The notes under the pieces are model-generated. The model saw only the letters and a list, made by a program, of their open reading frames with translations, searched no databases and was not told where the DNA came from. Position numbers and translations under genes: made by a program. DNA of 64,000 nucleotides from Nocardioides sp. URHA0032 (GTDB taxonomy: Bacteria > Actinomycetota > Actinomycetes > Propionibacteriales > Nocardioidaceae), in NCBI RefSeq assembly GCF_000620645.1, contig NZ_KK211160.1, positions 438,836 to 502,835 of the forward strand. Reading direction: 5' to 3'. Position 1 is the first letter of the stretch. Every line of letters begins with the position of its first letter. Below are positions 1 through 8,258 of the stretch, one piece after another.

Positions 1-83
1 GGTTGGCCGGGCCTCGTTGGCGCTCGCTACTCGACCACCGAGCGGTTGGCCGGGCCTCGCTGGCGCTCGCTACTCGACCACCG
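1..83. repeat. Tandem REP-like intergenic repeat (2 x 40 bp)
   Basis: Two 40-bp units occupy 1-40 and 44-83 and differ at a single base (T17 versus C60), with the spacer AGC between them. Each unit contains GGCCGGGCCTCG and ends in TACTCGACCACCG. Repeats with this kind of ending are, as far as I recall, frequent between genes in Nocardioides-type genomes; no other copy was noticed in this window. The array may continue beyond the left edge. It lies just downstream of the stop of the minus-strand lytic transglycosylase gene. Confidence 0.75.
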
Positions 84-98
84 GTTTCGCCGGGGCGG

Positions 99-1280
99 TC
101 AGTTGTGCGTGTAGTCGTACACGCACTGGTCGAACGGGTCGTCGTCGCGCAGGATGTTGTCGACGAACCCGTCGAGCGTGCACTGGACGACGGCCTGGGC
201 GTGGGTGAGCAGGTCGTCCACCGGCGGGATCGAGGTCGAGGGCAGCGGCGGGACGCTCGGGGTGGGCACCTGGACGCCACCGCCACCGGTGCCGCCCGTG
301 CCGCCGCCGGTGCCCGGTGCGGCGGGCGTGGTCGGCTGCTCGCTCGGCTGCTCGGCCGGGGTGCTGCTCGGGCCGGACCCGCCGTTCTGCTGGCCGTGCG
401 CGTGGCTGGTGTGGTGGTGCTTCTTCGGGCCGTGCTCGGCCGGCTGGTGCTCGGCCGGGACCAGGTAGCCCGCGGACGTGGTGCCGTTGGGGACCGACGT
501 GAACTCGCCCTGCAGGTAGGCGTTCATGATCGAGAGGACCAGGTCGACGTACGACGTCGAGTGGTTGTAGCGGTAGACCGCGGAGTGCTGCCCGGCCGCG
601 CTCGACAGGTCGTCGTCGCCGGAGCACAGGTAGACCGCCGTGGCGAGCGCCGCGTCGTCGATGTCCTGCGGGTTGCGCTGGCCGTCGCCGTCGGCGTCCA
701 CGCCGACCACGGACCAGGTCGAGGGGATGAACTGCATCGGTCCGATCGCGCGGTCGAACTTCGCGTCGTCGTCGTACTGCCCGGCGTCGGTGTCGGCGAT
801 CCGGGTGGTGCCGTCGGTGCCGTCGAGCGCGGGGCCGTAGATGCCCGGCTGGGCGACGCCGTCCGCGTCGAGGCTGTTGCCGTTGGTCCGGCCGTGGTCG
901 GACTCGACCCGGCCGATCGCCGCGATCAGCTGCCAGGAGAGGTGGCAGCTCTTGTCCGCGGAGTTGATGACGGTCTCGGCGCGCTGGTACGCCGCCAGCG
1001 CTGCGGCCGGGATGCCCGAGGTCGATGCCGTCGCGACGACGGTGCCGGGGTCGCCGTGCACGCCGGGTGCCACGCCGCCGGAGGTGGAGACGCTCGCGGG
1101 TGCCTTGATCGCCTGGGTCGGGACGGTCGAGCCGTCCGGCAGGCGGAGCTCGGGCTGGGTGTCGGCGCTCGCGGTGCTCGCACCCACACCGGCGATGCTC
1201 GCCGTCCAGGCGGCTGACAGCACGGCCAGCGGCACCAGGGCCATGGCCTTCTGGCCGCGACCGAATCGCGCATTCGACAT
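99..1280 (-). CDS. Secreted lytic murein transglycosylase (SLT/MltB-like)
   Basis: Predicted 393-residue exported peptidoglycan lytic transglycosylase. An N-terminal hydrophobic stretch (about residues 12-40, ending ASTASAD) looks like a signal peptide. The catalytic-type region carries LIAAIGRVESDHGR with the presumed acid Glu126, then RAIGPMQFIPSTW, which is typical of the MltB-like/SLT_2 fold. After the domain comes a Pro/Gly/Thr-rich linker and a short C-terminal tail with two cysteines. The ATG at 1280 was chosen because AGGGAG lies 7 nt upstream and the signal peptide follows directly; an in-frame extension to 1445 is possible but lacks support. It is expected to act in the cell wall on glycan strands. 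It is transcribed divergently from hemL. Confidence 0.85.
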   Translation of the reverse strand: MSNARFGRGQKAMALVPLAVLSAAWTASIAGVGASTASADTQPELRLPDGSTVPTQAIKAPASVSTSGGVAPGVHGDPGTVVATASTSGIPAAALAAYQRAETVINSADKSCHLSWQLIAAIGRVESDHGRTNGNSLDADGVAQPGIYGPALDGTDGTTRIADTDAGQYDDDAKFDRAIGPMQFIPSTWSVVGVDADGDGQRNPQDIDDAALATAVYLCSGDDDLSSAAGQHSAVYRYNHSTSYVDLVLSIMNAYLQGEFTSVPNGTTSAGYLVPAEHQPAEHGPKKHHHTSHAHGQQNGGSGPSSTPAEQPSEQPTTPAAPGTGGGTGGTGGGGVQVPTPSVPPLPSTSIPPVDDLLTHAQAVVQCTLDGFVDNILRDDDPFDQCVYDYTHN

Positions 1281-1522
1281 CGTTGCTCTCCCTGTTCCCA
1301 CGACGAACGCATGTCCCTCGGCACGCGCTGCCCGATCCAACGAACGTGTTACCCACCGGTTACGGTTCGGTGCGCGTCGATGTCTCGGGCCCTCGTTCAC
1401 GGGACGACCATTCCCGCAGGTCATGACGGTGAAACTCGTTCTCATCCGGTCTGGACGTGGTCCCGGCCACGTTCGACGAGCGCGGGCGGCACCCTCGGGT
1501 CGGGCCGGTTGGGCCGCTCGGG

Positions 1523-1528
1523 GACAAT
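1523..1528 (+). promoter_or_regulatory. Candidate -10 hexamer for leaderless hemL
   Basis: GACAAT ends six nt before the GTG chosen for hemL. No Shine-Dalgarno is visible there. The same hexamer sits 7 nt before the polyprenyl synthase start at 36406. It differs from the TANNNT pattern only at the first base. The rest of 1281-1534, between the divergent genes, shows no gene. Confidence 0.35.
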
Positions 1529-1534
1529 GACCCG

Positions 1535-2875
1535 GTGACCGCTCCGTCGTCCGCAGGGCCCGCCCGCTCCGCCGCGCTGTTCGAGCGCGCCCGCGCGGTC
1601 ACGCCCGGAGGGGTGAACTCACCGGTCCGCGCATTCAACGCGGTCGGCGGCACACCCCGGTTCATCCGCTCCGCTCAGGGCGCCTGGCTGACCGACGTGG
1701 ACGGCAACGAGTACGTCGACCTGATCTGCTCGTGGGGTCCGATGCTGCTGGGCCACGCGCACCCCGAGGTGCAGTCCGCGGTGCTGGAGGCGGTCCGGCG
1801 TGGGACGTCGTACGGCACGCCCACGGAGCCCGAGGTCGAGCTCGCCGAGGAGGTCGTGTCCCGAGCGCCCGTCGAGCGGGTCCGGTTCGTGTCCAGCGGC
1901 ACCGAGGCGACCATGTCGGCGATCCGTCTCGCGCGCGGCTTCACCGGCCGCGACGTGGTCGTGAAGTTCGCCGGCTGCTACCACGGGCACGTGGACTCGC
2001 TGCTCGCCGCCGCCGGCTCCGGGGTCGCCACCTTCGCGCTCCCCGGGACGCCCGGTGTCCCGGAGTCCTCCACCGCGCTGACGCTGGTGCTGCCCTACAA
2101 CGACCGGTCGGCGGTCGAGAAGGCCTTCGCCGAGCACGGCGACCGGATCGCGTGCCTGATCACCGAGGCCGCGCCCGGCAACATGGGCGTGGTCCCTCCC
2201 GAGCCCGGCTTCAACCAGTTCCTGGCGGAGACCTGCCGCGCGCACGGCGCGCTGTTCGTCAGTGACGAGGTGATGACCGGGTTCCGCGCCTCGCGCCTGG
2301 GCCAGTGGGGTCTGGACGGCGCCGTCGAGGGCTGGCGGCCCGACCTGGTGACCTTCGGCAAGGTGATGGGCGGCGGCTTCCCGGCCGCGGCGTTCGGCGG
2401 TCGCGCCGACGTGATGTCGCGGCTGGCGCCCGACGGCCCCGTCTACCAGGCCGGCACCCTGTCCGGGAACCCGATCGCCACCACCGCCGGCCTCGCCACG
2501 CTGCGCCTCGCGACCGAGGAGGTGTACGCCCACATCGGCTCCGTCGCCGACACCGTGAAGACGGCGGCGTCGGACGAGCTGACCAGGGCCGGGGTCCCGC
2601 ACGTCGTCCAGGCCACCGGCACCATGTTCTCGGTGTTCCTGGCCGACGGCGCCGTCCGCGACTTCGACGACGCGTCGCGGACCGACCAGGCGGCGTACGC
2701 CGCGTTCTTCCACGCGATGCTCGACCGCGGTGTCTACCTGCCGCCGTCGGCGTACGAGGCGTGGTTCCTCTCCTCCGCGCACGACGACCGCGCCGTGCAG
2801 ACCGTCCTCGATGCCCTGCCCCACGCCGCGCGCGCCGCGGCCGCAGCCCAGGAGACCCCGGGAGCCCAGCAGTGA
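1535..2875 (+). CDS. hemL: Glutamate-1-semialdehyde 2,1-aminomutase
   Basis: This PLP enzyme converts glutamate-1-semialdehyde to 5-aminolevulinate, the first committed heme precursor of the C5 pathway. The 446-residue length matches the family. The fold-type I signature is clear: TPGGVNSPVRAF near residue 23, the SSGTEATMSAIRLARG phosphate-binding region near 120-135, SDEVMTGFR at 243-251, and the Schiff-base lysine K276 in TFGKVMGGGFP. The GTG at 1535 gives a normal N terminus. An in-frame start at 1457 would add 26 unconserved-looking residues. The gene overlaps the next one by 4 nt and heads a run devoted to cytochrome c maturation, so heme supply and heme attachment are probably co-expressed. 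Confidence 0.95.
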   Translation: MTAPSSAGPARSAALFERARAVTPGGVNSPVRAFNAVGGTPRFIRSAQGAWLTDVDGNEYVDLICSWGPMLLGHAHPEVQSAVLEAVRRGTSYGTPTEPEVELAEEVVSRAPVERVRFVSSGTEATMSAIRLARGFTGRDVVVKFAGCYHGHVDSLLAAAGSGVATFALPGTPGVPESSTALTLVLPYNDRSAVEKAFAEHGDRIACLITEAAPGNMGVVPPEPGFNQFLAETCRAHGALFVSDEVMTGFRASRLGQWGLDGAVEGWRPDLVTFGKVMGGGFPAAAFGGRADVMSRLAPDGPVYQAGTLSGNPIATTAGLATLRLATEEVYAHIGSVADTVKTAASDELTRAGVPHVVQATGTMFSVFLADGAVRDFDDASRTDQAAYAAFFHAMLDRGVYLPPSAYEAWFLSSAHDDRAVQTVLDALPHAARAAAAAQETPGAQQ

Positions 2876-3552
2876 CCCAGACGCCCGACACGATCGTCCA
2901 CCTGCTGCGCCACGGCGAGGTGCACAACCCCGACGGCGTCCTCTACGGCCGTCGCGACGGCTTCCACCTCTCCGACCTCGGCCGCCAGATGGCTGAGAAG
3001 GTCGCGGACTCGATCAAGGACCGGGACATCACCCACCTGCGGGTCTCGCCGCTCGAGCGGGCCCAGGAGACCGCACAGCCGTTGGCGACCGCCCGCGGGC
3101 TGGACATGGTCACCGACGACCGGGTCATCGAGTCGACCAACATCTTCGAGGGCAAGCGGTTCGCCGGTGGCGAGAACGCGCTGCGCGACCCGCGCACCTG
3201 GCGACACCTCTGGAACCCGGTCAAGCCGTCCTGGGGTGAGCCGTACAAGCAGGTGGTGAAGCGGATGATGGCCGCGGTGCACGACGCCCGCGAGGCCGCC
3301 GCCGGTCACGAGGCCGTGATCGTGTCGCACCAGCTGCCGATCTGGATCACGCGGTTGCACGTGGAGCACCGGTCGTTCCTCCACGACCCGCGCAAGCGCC
3401 AGTGCACCCTCTGCTCGCTGACCTCGTTCCACTTCGTCGGGGACCGGCTGACCCAGGTCAGCTACTCCGAGCCCGCCGGCGACCTGATCCCGGTGAAGGA
3501 CAAGAAGGCGCCGTTCTCGGCCGGCAACGCGCCCGAGGAGAAGAGGCCCTGA
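2872..3552 (+). CDS. Histidine phosphatase family protein (phosphoglycerate-mutase-like)
   Basis: 226-residue cytosolic protein of the histidine phosphatase superfamily. The phosphohistidine motif LLRHGEV is near residue 11, the second arginine region is SPLERAQETA, and the second catalytic histidine is in VIVSHQLPIW. The substrate cannot be told from sequence. The GTG at 2872 overlaps the hemL stop (GTGA), with GGAG-type sequence just upstream. Its place between hemL and the thioredoxin-like gene is a common actinobacterial arrangement and suggests a link with heme or cytochrome c biogenesis, but no direct role is shown. The C-terminal tail (about 30 residues) is charged and looks unstructured. 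Confidence 0.88.
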   Translation: MTQTPDTIVHLLRHGEVHNPDGVLYGRRDGFHLSDLGRQMAEKVADSIKDRDITHLRVSPLERAQETAQPLATARGLDMVTDDRVIESTNIFEGKRFAGGENALRDPRTWRHLWNPVKPSWGEPYKQVVKRMMAAVHDAREAAAGHEAVIVSHQLPIWITRLHVEHRSFLHDPRKRQCTLCSLTSFHFVGDRLTQVSYSEPAGDLIPVKDKKAPFSAGNAPEEKRP

Positions 3553-3554
3553 TC

Positions 3555-4142
3555 TTGCGCTCCCTCCCGGCAGCCGTCCTCGGCTGCCTGCTCCTCGCCG
3601 TCGGGGCCACCGGGTGCTCGTCGCTCTCCGGCTCCGGGGACAAGGGCTTCTACACCGGGCCCGGCGACGTGAACGTCGTCGAGGCCGGGAGCCGTGGCGA
3701 CCCCGTCGACCTCCAGGGCGAGGATCTCGACGGCAAGCCGATCGACCTCGCCGACTACCGCGGTGAGCCCGTCGTCGTCGTGGTGTGGGGCTCGTGGTGC
3801 GGGCCGTGCCGCGGTGAGGCGCCGGACGTGGTGGCCGCCGCGAACCAGGTGGGCGACCGGGCGCAGTTCGTCGGCATCAACCTGCGCGACGCCTCCACGT
3901 CCACCGGTCAGGCGTTCGTGCGGCGCTTCGACGTGCCGTACCCGTCGGTGTTCTCGCCCGACGGCAAGGCGATGCTGCAGTTCCGCGGCACGCTGAGCCC
4001 GAACTCCATCCCGTCGTTCGTCGTCCTCGACGACGAGGGCCGGGTCGCCGCCAGCATCCTCGGGGCGCTGCCGTCGACGCGGACCCTGGTCGACCTCGTG
4101 GACGACACCGCGAGCGAGTCCACGGACGCCGTCGATGGGTGA
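3555..4142 (+). CDS. TlpA/ResA-like thioredoxin-fold lipoprotein
   Basis: 195-residue exported disulfide reductase, probably keeping the CXXCH cysteines of apocytochrome c reduced outside the membrane. A signal peptide ends in the lipobox ATGC with lipid-attachment Cys21. The thioredoxin-fold active site is WGSWCGPC (Cys82, Cys85), followed by the RxEAPD segment usual in TlpA/ResA proteins and a cis-Pro region (NSIPSFVVLDD). The start is a TTG at 3555 with AAGAGG 8 nt upstream; ATG is not available in frame near the signal peptide. It overlaps ccdA by 8 nt, and CcdA is the expected electron donor through the membrane. Confidence 0.9.
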   Translation: MRSLPAAVLGCLLLAVGATGCSSLSGSGDKGFYTGPGDVNVVEAGSRGDPVDLQGEDLDGKPIDLADYRGEPVVVVVWGSWCGPCRGEAPDVVAAANQVGDRAQFVGINLRDASTSTGQAFVRRFDVPYPSVFSPDGKAMLQFRGTLSPNSIPSFVVLDDEGRVAASILGALPSTRTLVDLVDDTASESTDAVDG

Positions 4143-4896
4143 GTGGTTCCACGACCAGGCCGCCTCCGGGTCGCTCGTCCTCGCCGTCCCGGTCGCGCTG
4201 GTCGCCGGCCTGGTCTCGTTCTTCTCCCCGTGCGTGATCCCGCTGCTGCCCGGCTACCTCTCGTACGCCACCGGGCTGTCCGGCGCCGACCTGGCGAACG
4301 GCGTGGCCGGCTCGCGGCGTGGCCGGATGTTCCTGGGGTCCCTGCTGTTCGTGCTCGGCTTCACGGTCGTCTTCGTGATCCTCGGTACGGCGTCCGGCGC
4401 GCTCGGCGCCTGGCTGGTGACCTGGAGCCGCCAGCTCGCCGTCACCCTGGGCATCCTGATGATCGTGCTCGGCCTGGCCTTCGGCGGCTGGCTGCCGTTC
4501 CTGAACCGGGAGTGGCGCGTGCACACCGTCCCGGCGGTCGGGCTCGCGGCCGCGCCCGTCCTGGGCTTCCTGTTCGGGCTCGGCTGGACGCCGTGCATCG
4601 GACCGACCCTGGCCGCGATCAGCACCCTCGCGATCAGCGAGGGCACCGCCGCGCGCGGCGCGTTCCTCTCGGCGGTCTATGCGCTCGGGCTCGGCCTGCC
4701 GTTCATCGCTGCCGGCCTGGCCTACGAGAAGGCGCTCTCCGCGATCGGCTGGGTCCGCCGGCACCAGGTGTGGGTGATGCGGGCCGGCGGGCTGATGCTG
4801 GTCGCGGTCGGCATCCTGCTGATCACGGGCTGGTGGGCCGAGGCGGTGAGCTGGGTGCAGGTCAGGCTCGTGCAGGACTCGGGGACGGTCGTATGA
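4135..4896 (+). CDS. ccdA: Cytochrome c biogenesis protein CcdA
   Basis: 253-residue integral membrane protein of the CcdA/DsbD-beta family that passes electrons from cytosolic thioredoxin to the extracytoplasmic TlpA-like protein encoded just upstream. About six membrane segments are visible. The two essential cysteines are in SFFSPCVIPLLPGY (Cys33) and GLGWTPCIGPTL (Cys154), each next to the conserved proline. The ATG at 4135 lies inside the end of the previous gene (8-nt overlap), and the stop overlaps the resB start as ATGA, so translation is probably coupled. Confidence 0.94.
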   Translation: MGEWFHDQAASGSLVLAVPVALVAGLVSFFSPCVIPLLPGYLSYATGLSGADLANGVAGSRRGRMFLGSLLFVLGFTVVFVILGTASGALGAWLVTWSRQLAVTLGILMIVLGLAFGGWLPFLNREWRVHTVPAVGLAAAPVLGFLFGLGWTPCIGPTLAAISTLAISEGTAARGAFLSAVYALGLGLPFIAAGLAYEKALSAIGWVRRHQVWVMRAGGLMLVAVGILLITGWWAEAVSWVQVRLVQDSGTVV

Positions 4897-6494
4897 GCGC
4901 CCCGCCGCAGACGTCGCTGAGCACCCGTCCGCCGGAGGACGACCGCCGCCCCGGCGAGCTGGGCGTGCGCGAGCTGCTGCGCTGGACCTGGCGACAGGTC
5001 ACGTCGATGCGGACGGCGCTGATCCTGCTGCTGCTGCTGGCGCTCGCCGCGATCCCGGGCTCGATCATCCCGCAGGAGGGCGTCGACTCCCTCAAGACCT
5101 CTAACTGGCAGTCGGCCCACCCGCAGCTGACGCCGGTCTACGAGCGGCTCGGGCTGTTCTCCGTCTACGACTCGCCCTGGTTCTCGGCGATCTACATCCT
5201 GCTGATGCTCTCGCTGGTCGGCTGCATCGTGCCGCGCACGTTCCACTACTGGCGCGGGCTGCGGGCGAAGCCGCCGGCGGCACCGCGCAACCTGACGCGG
5301 CTGCCGGAGCACGCGACGTACGTGATCTCCGAGCCGCCGGACGAGCTCCTCGAGCGGGCCCGGCGCGCGCTGAGGAAGCGCCGGTACCGCCTGACCCTCG
5401 ACGGCGACGCGGTCTCCGCCGAGCGTGGCTACCTCCGGGAGGCCGGGAACCTGGTCTTCCACCTGTCCGTGCTGGTGGTGCTGGTCGGCTTCGCGCTCGG
5501 CAGCCTGTTCGGCTACAAGGGTGGCGTGATCCTGCTGGTCGGGGACCAGTACGGCTTCTCCAACAACCTCACCCAGTACGACGACTTCGATCCCGGCAGC
5601 CTCTTCCGCGCCGAGGACATGGAGCCGTTCTCGTTCAAGATCGACGACTTCGACGTCGACTGGCTGACGACCGGCCCGCGGGCGGGCATGGCCCGCGGCT
5701 TCAAGTCGCACCTGACCTACCAGGAGTCACCCGACGCGCCGGAGAAGACCTACGACCTCCAGGTGAACCACCCGCTGAGCATCGGAAACACCGAGGTGTT
5801 CCTCATCGGGCACGGGTACGCGCCGGTCATCACCATCACCGACGCCGACGGTCACCGCTCCGGGGGCCCCGCGGTCTTCCTGCCCGTGAACGAGAGCTTC
5901 CAGTCGATCGGCGTGGTGAAGGCGCCGGACGCCGAGCCCACCCAGATCGGGCTGGAGGGCGAGTTCTACCCGACCGTGGCGTTCTCCAAGCAGACTGGCA
6001 GCTACTTCTCGCTGCTCGGCAAGCCGCTGGACCCGATGATCTCGATGCTCGTCTACACCGGCGACCTGGGCATGGACACGGGGCAGCCGCAGTCGGTGTA
6101 CGCGCTCGACAAGTCGCACACCACGATGCTGACCAAGAAGAACGGCGCGCCGTACCGCGTCGACCTGCGGCCGGGCCAGTCCGTCAAGCTGCCGAACGGC
6201 CTCGGCACCGTCACCTTCCAGGGGCTGAAGGAGTGGAACAAGATCCAGATCAGCCAGACGCCCGGCAAGTGGATCGCCCTGAGCGGCGTCGTGCTGGCCC
6301 TGCTCGGGCTGCTCGGCTCGCTGTTCATCCGGCCGCGAAGGGTCTGGGTTCGCGCCCGGCGCGATGGTGACGGCACACTGGTCGAGGTGGCCGCGCTCGA
6401 CCGGTCCGGCGGCGGCGACATGGCCGCGGTCGTGGACGAGGTCGTGGCTGTGCTCCAGGACCATCGAGAGGGCAACCGAGAGGACGAGTCGTGA
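4893..6494 (+). CDS. resB: Cytochrome c biogenesis protein ResB
   Basis: 533-residue ResB-like subunit of the system II heme-attachment complex. It shows an N-terminal cytosolic segment, three early membrane segments (LILLLLLALAAIPGSIIP near residue 46, then IYILLMLSLVGCIVP, then LVFHLSVLVVLVGFALGSLFG), a large extracytoplasmic domain, and a last membrane segment near residue 465 (IALSGVVLALLGLLGS) before an arginine-rich cytosolic tail. It works with CcsB, encoded next, to export heme and ligate it to CXXCH motifs. It overlaps both neighbours by 4 nt. Confidence 0.93.
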   Translation: MSAPPQTSLSTRPPEDDRRPGELGVRELLRWTWRQVTSMRTALILLLLLALAAIPGSIIPQEGVDSLKTSNWQSAHPQLTPVYERLGLFSVYDSPWFSAIYILLMLSLVGCIVPRTFHYWRGLRAKPPAAPRNLTRLPEHATYVISEPPDELLERARRALRKRRYRLTLDGDAVSAERGYLREAGNLVFHLSVLVVLVGFALGSLFGYKGGVILLVGDQYGFSNNLTQYDDFDPGSLFRAEDMEPFSFKIDDFDVDWLTTGPRAGMARGFKSHLTYQESPDAPEKTYDLQVNHPLSIGNTEVFLIGHGYAPVITITDADGHRSGGPAVFLPVNESFQSIGVVKAPDAEPTQIGLEGEFYPTVAFSKQTGSYFSLLGKPLDPMISMLVYTGDLGMDTGQPQSVYALDKSHTTMLTKKNGAPYRVDLRPGQSVKLPNGLGTVTFQGLKEWNKIQISQTPGKWIALSGVVLALLGLLGSLFIRPRRVWVRARRDGDGTLVEVAALDRSGGGDMAAVVDEVVAVLQDHREGNREDES

Positions 6495-7516
6495 CCGACG
6501 CCGCGTGGGAGAGTCTCAGCAACCAGGCCGTCGCGGCCTGCGGGCTGGTGTACTTCCTGGCCCTGCTCGCGCACCTCGTGGAGTGGGCCTCGTTGCGCAA
6601 CGTGCCGGTGACCGCGGCCGCGGCGAACGCCTCGTCCGGCGGGGTCGCCGTGGCGACCGGCCCCGGTGAGTCGGTCGCGGACGAGTCGGCCGCCCGGCGT
6701 ACCGCACTCTTCGGGCGGCTCGGGTTCCTGGTCACCTGGCTCGCCGTCGCGATCCACTTCGTCGGCCTCCTGGCGCGCGGCATGGCCGCGGACCCGAACC
6801 GGGTGCCCTGGGGCAACATGTACGAGTTCACGCTGACCGGCACCTTCGTGGTCGCGTTCCTGTACGTCGCGCTCCGCGGACGGCTCAAGCTCGCCTGGAT
6901 GGCGCCGATCGTGCTGGCGTTCGTGCTGACCGTGCTGATGGTGGCGGTGACCTGGCTCTACGCGCCGGTCGCGCCGCTGACCGAGGCGCTGTCGTCGTAC
7001 TGGCTGGTCATCCACGTCGTGTCGGCGATCATCGCCACCGGTGCGTTCACCCTCGGCGGCATCACGTCGGCGCTGTACCTGGTGAAGTCCCGCGCGCTCA
7101 GCAGACAGGGGCAGCGGACGACCGGGTACGTCGCGCGGCTGCCGAAGCCCGAGGTCCTCGACCGGGTGTCCTACCGGCTGCACGCCTTCGGGTTCCCGGT
7201 GTGGACGTTCGCGGTGCTGATCACCGGGCCGATCTGGGCGCACCAGGCCTGGTCGTCGTACTGGAACTGGGACCCGAAGGAGGTGTGGGCCTTCATCACC
7301 TGGGTCGTCTACGCGGCGTACCTGCACGCCCGCACCACGGCGGGCTGGAAGGGCCGCAACGCCGCGATCCTCGCGCTCGTGGGGGTGGCCACGCTGTGGT
7401 TCAACTTCATCGGGATCAACTACTTCTCGACCACGTCGCAGCACTCGTACGCCGGCGCTCCGGCGCTGGTGACGGCTGAGCGGTCGACGGTGCCGTCCGG
7501 CGGGACCGCCGGCTAG
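6491..7516 (+). CDS. ccsB: Cytochrome c biogenesis protein CcsB (ResC/CcsA family)
   Basis: 341-residue polytopic membrane protein of the CcmC/CcmF/CcsA heme-handling family. The tryptophan-rich WWD-type segment is visible as SYWNWDPKEVWAFITWVVY, preceded by the WGNMYEF motif. Histidines suited to heme ligation occur in IHVVSAII, YRLHAFGFP and YLHARTTAGW. With ResB it forms the system II heme exporter and synthetase. The GTG at 6491 overlaps the resB stop. The stop codon (7514-7516) overlaps that of a convergent small gene, which marks the end of the operon. Confidence 0.94.
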   Translation: MTDAAWESLSNQAVAACGLVYFLALLAHLVEWASLRNVPVTAAAANASSGGVAVATGPGESVADESAARRTALFGRLGFLVTWLAVAIHFVGLLARGMAADPNRVPWGNMYEFTLTGTFVVAFLYVALRGRLKLAWMAPIVLAFVLTVLMVAVTWLYAPVAPLTEALSSYWLVIHVVSAIIATGAFTLGGITSALYLVKSRALSRQGQRTTGYVARLPKPEVLDRVSYRLHAFGFPVWTFAVLITGPIWAHQAWSSYWNWDPKEVWAFITWVVYAAYLHARTTAGWKGRNAAILALVGVATLWFNFIGINYFSTTSQHSYAGAPALVTAERSTVPSGGTAG

Positions 7517-7719
7517 GCCTCGGGATCCTCGGGGTGCCGGCGCTTCCGGTCCAGGTCGCGCAGGAAGTCCGGGTCGTCGTCCGGACCGACCACGCGGGGC
7601 GGCCGCTGCGTCGGTCGCGGGCGGCGCGGGGTCGGCAGGTCGCCGCGGCGCTGGATCGCCCGCGTCGCCAGGTAGACGGCGACCGCGATCAGGATCACGA
7701 CCAGCAGGAACTTCAGCAC
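7513..7719 (-). CDS. Small membrane protein, unknown function
   Basis: 68-residue protein with one N-terminal membrane helix (LKFLLVVILIAVAVYLAT) followed by a basic, proline-rich cytosolic tail ending in acidic residues. No domain is recognised. It is convergent with ccsB and their stop codons overlap. The tight packing, GC-rich third positions and clear helix favour a real gene. Its role is unknown. Confidence 0.6.
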   Translation of the reverse strand: MLKFLLVVILIAVAVYLATRAIQRRGDLPTPRRPRPTQRPPRVVGPDDDPDFLRDLDRKRRHPEDPEA

Positions 7720-7750
7720 ACCCCCAGAGTAGGCACCCCGTGGTCACGCC

Positions 7751-7756
7751 TACCCT
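7751..7756 (+). promoter_or_regulatory. Candidate -10 (TACCCT) for a leaderless transcript
   Basis: TACCCT is followed by 6 nt and then the GTG of the DUF4229 gene. No Shine-Dalgarno is present, so transcription probably begins at or next to the start codon. Confidence 0.5.
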
Positions 7757-7762
7757 GAATCC

Positions 7763-8056
7763 GTGAAGGAGTTCTGGATCTACACCGCCCTGCGCCTGGT
7801 GCTGTTCGCCGCGTCCTTCGGGATCGTCGTCGGACTGTGGTTCGTGTTCACCGACTCGGTGCCGATCCTGTGGGCCCTCGTGATCGCGCTCGTCGTCAGC
7901 GGCGTGGGCTCCTACGTCGTGCTCAACCGGCAGCGCGAGGCGCTGGCGCGGCGGGTGCAGGTCCGCGCGGAGGCGATGACCGCGAAGATCGAGGAGATGA
8001 AGGCCAAGGAGGACGCCGAGGACGACACCTCGGCCCCGCCCTCGGCCTCGTCCTAG
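7763..8056 (+). CDS. DUF4229 domain-containing membrane protein
   Basis: 97-residue protein with two membrane helices (about residues 6-29 and 34-53) and a charged, helical C-terminal tail rich in Glu, Lys and Ala. The pattern, with an aromatic/basic start (KEFWIYTALRLVLFAASFG), matches the actinobacterial DUF4229 family, whose function is not known. The GTG at 7763 is supported by the TACCCT hexamer at leaderless distance. It is often found near menaquinone genes, as here. Confidence 0.8.
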   Translation: MKEFWIYTALRLVLFAASFGIVVGLWFVFTDSVPILWALVIALVVSGVGSYVVLNRQREALARRVQVRAEAMTAKIEEMKAKEDAEDDTSAPPSASS

Positions 8057-8064
8057 CCCTCGTC

Positions 8065-8196
8065 CTAGTCCTTGCGCCGGTCGAGCTGGCGGCGTACCCG
8101 CGCCTCGTCCTGCCCGAGCACCTTCGCGAGCAGCGGGACGCGGAACCGGTAGGCGAGCACGCCCACCACCACGACCAGCAGGATGATCCACAGCAT
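8065..8196 (-). CDS. Small single-pass membrane protein (43 aa)
   Basis: A 43-codon gene reads ATG at 8196 to TAG at 8065. It encodes one hydrophobic helix (LWIILLVVVVGVLAYRF) and a short charged tail ending RRQLDRRKD. It is downstream of menA on the same strand, with a 62-nt spacer (8197-8258), and is convergent with the DUF4229 gene. I believe similar short proteins occur at this place in related genomes, but no function is known. Confidence 0.55.
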   Translation of the reverse strand: MLWIILLVVVVGVLAYRFRVPLLAKVLGQDEARVRRQLDRRKD

Positions 8197-8258
8197 GCGG
8201 CGAGCCTACGTTGCCGCTGGCTGGGTCCCCGTGGTGAGGCACCCCGCCTTATATGGGG

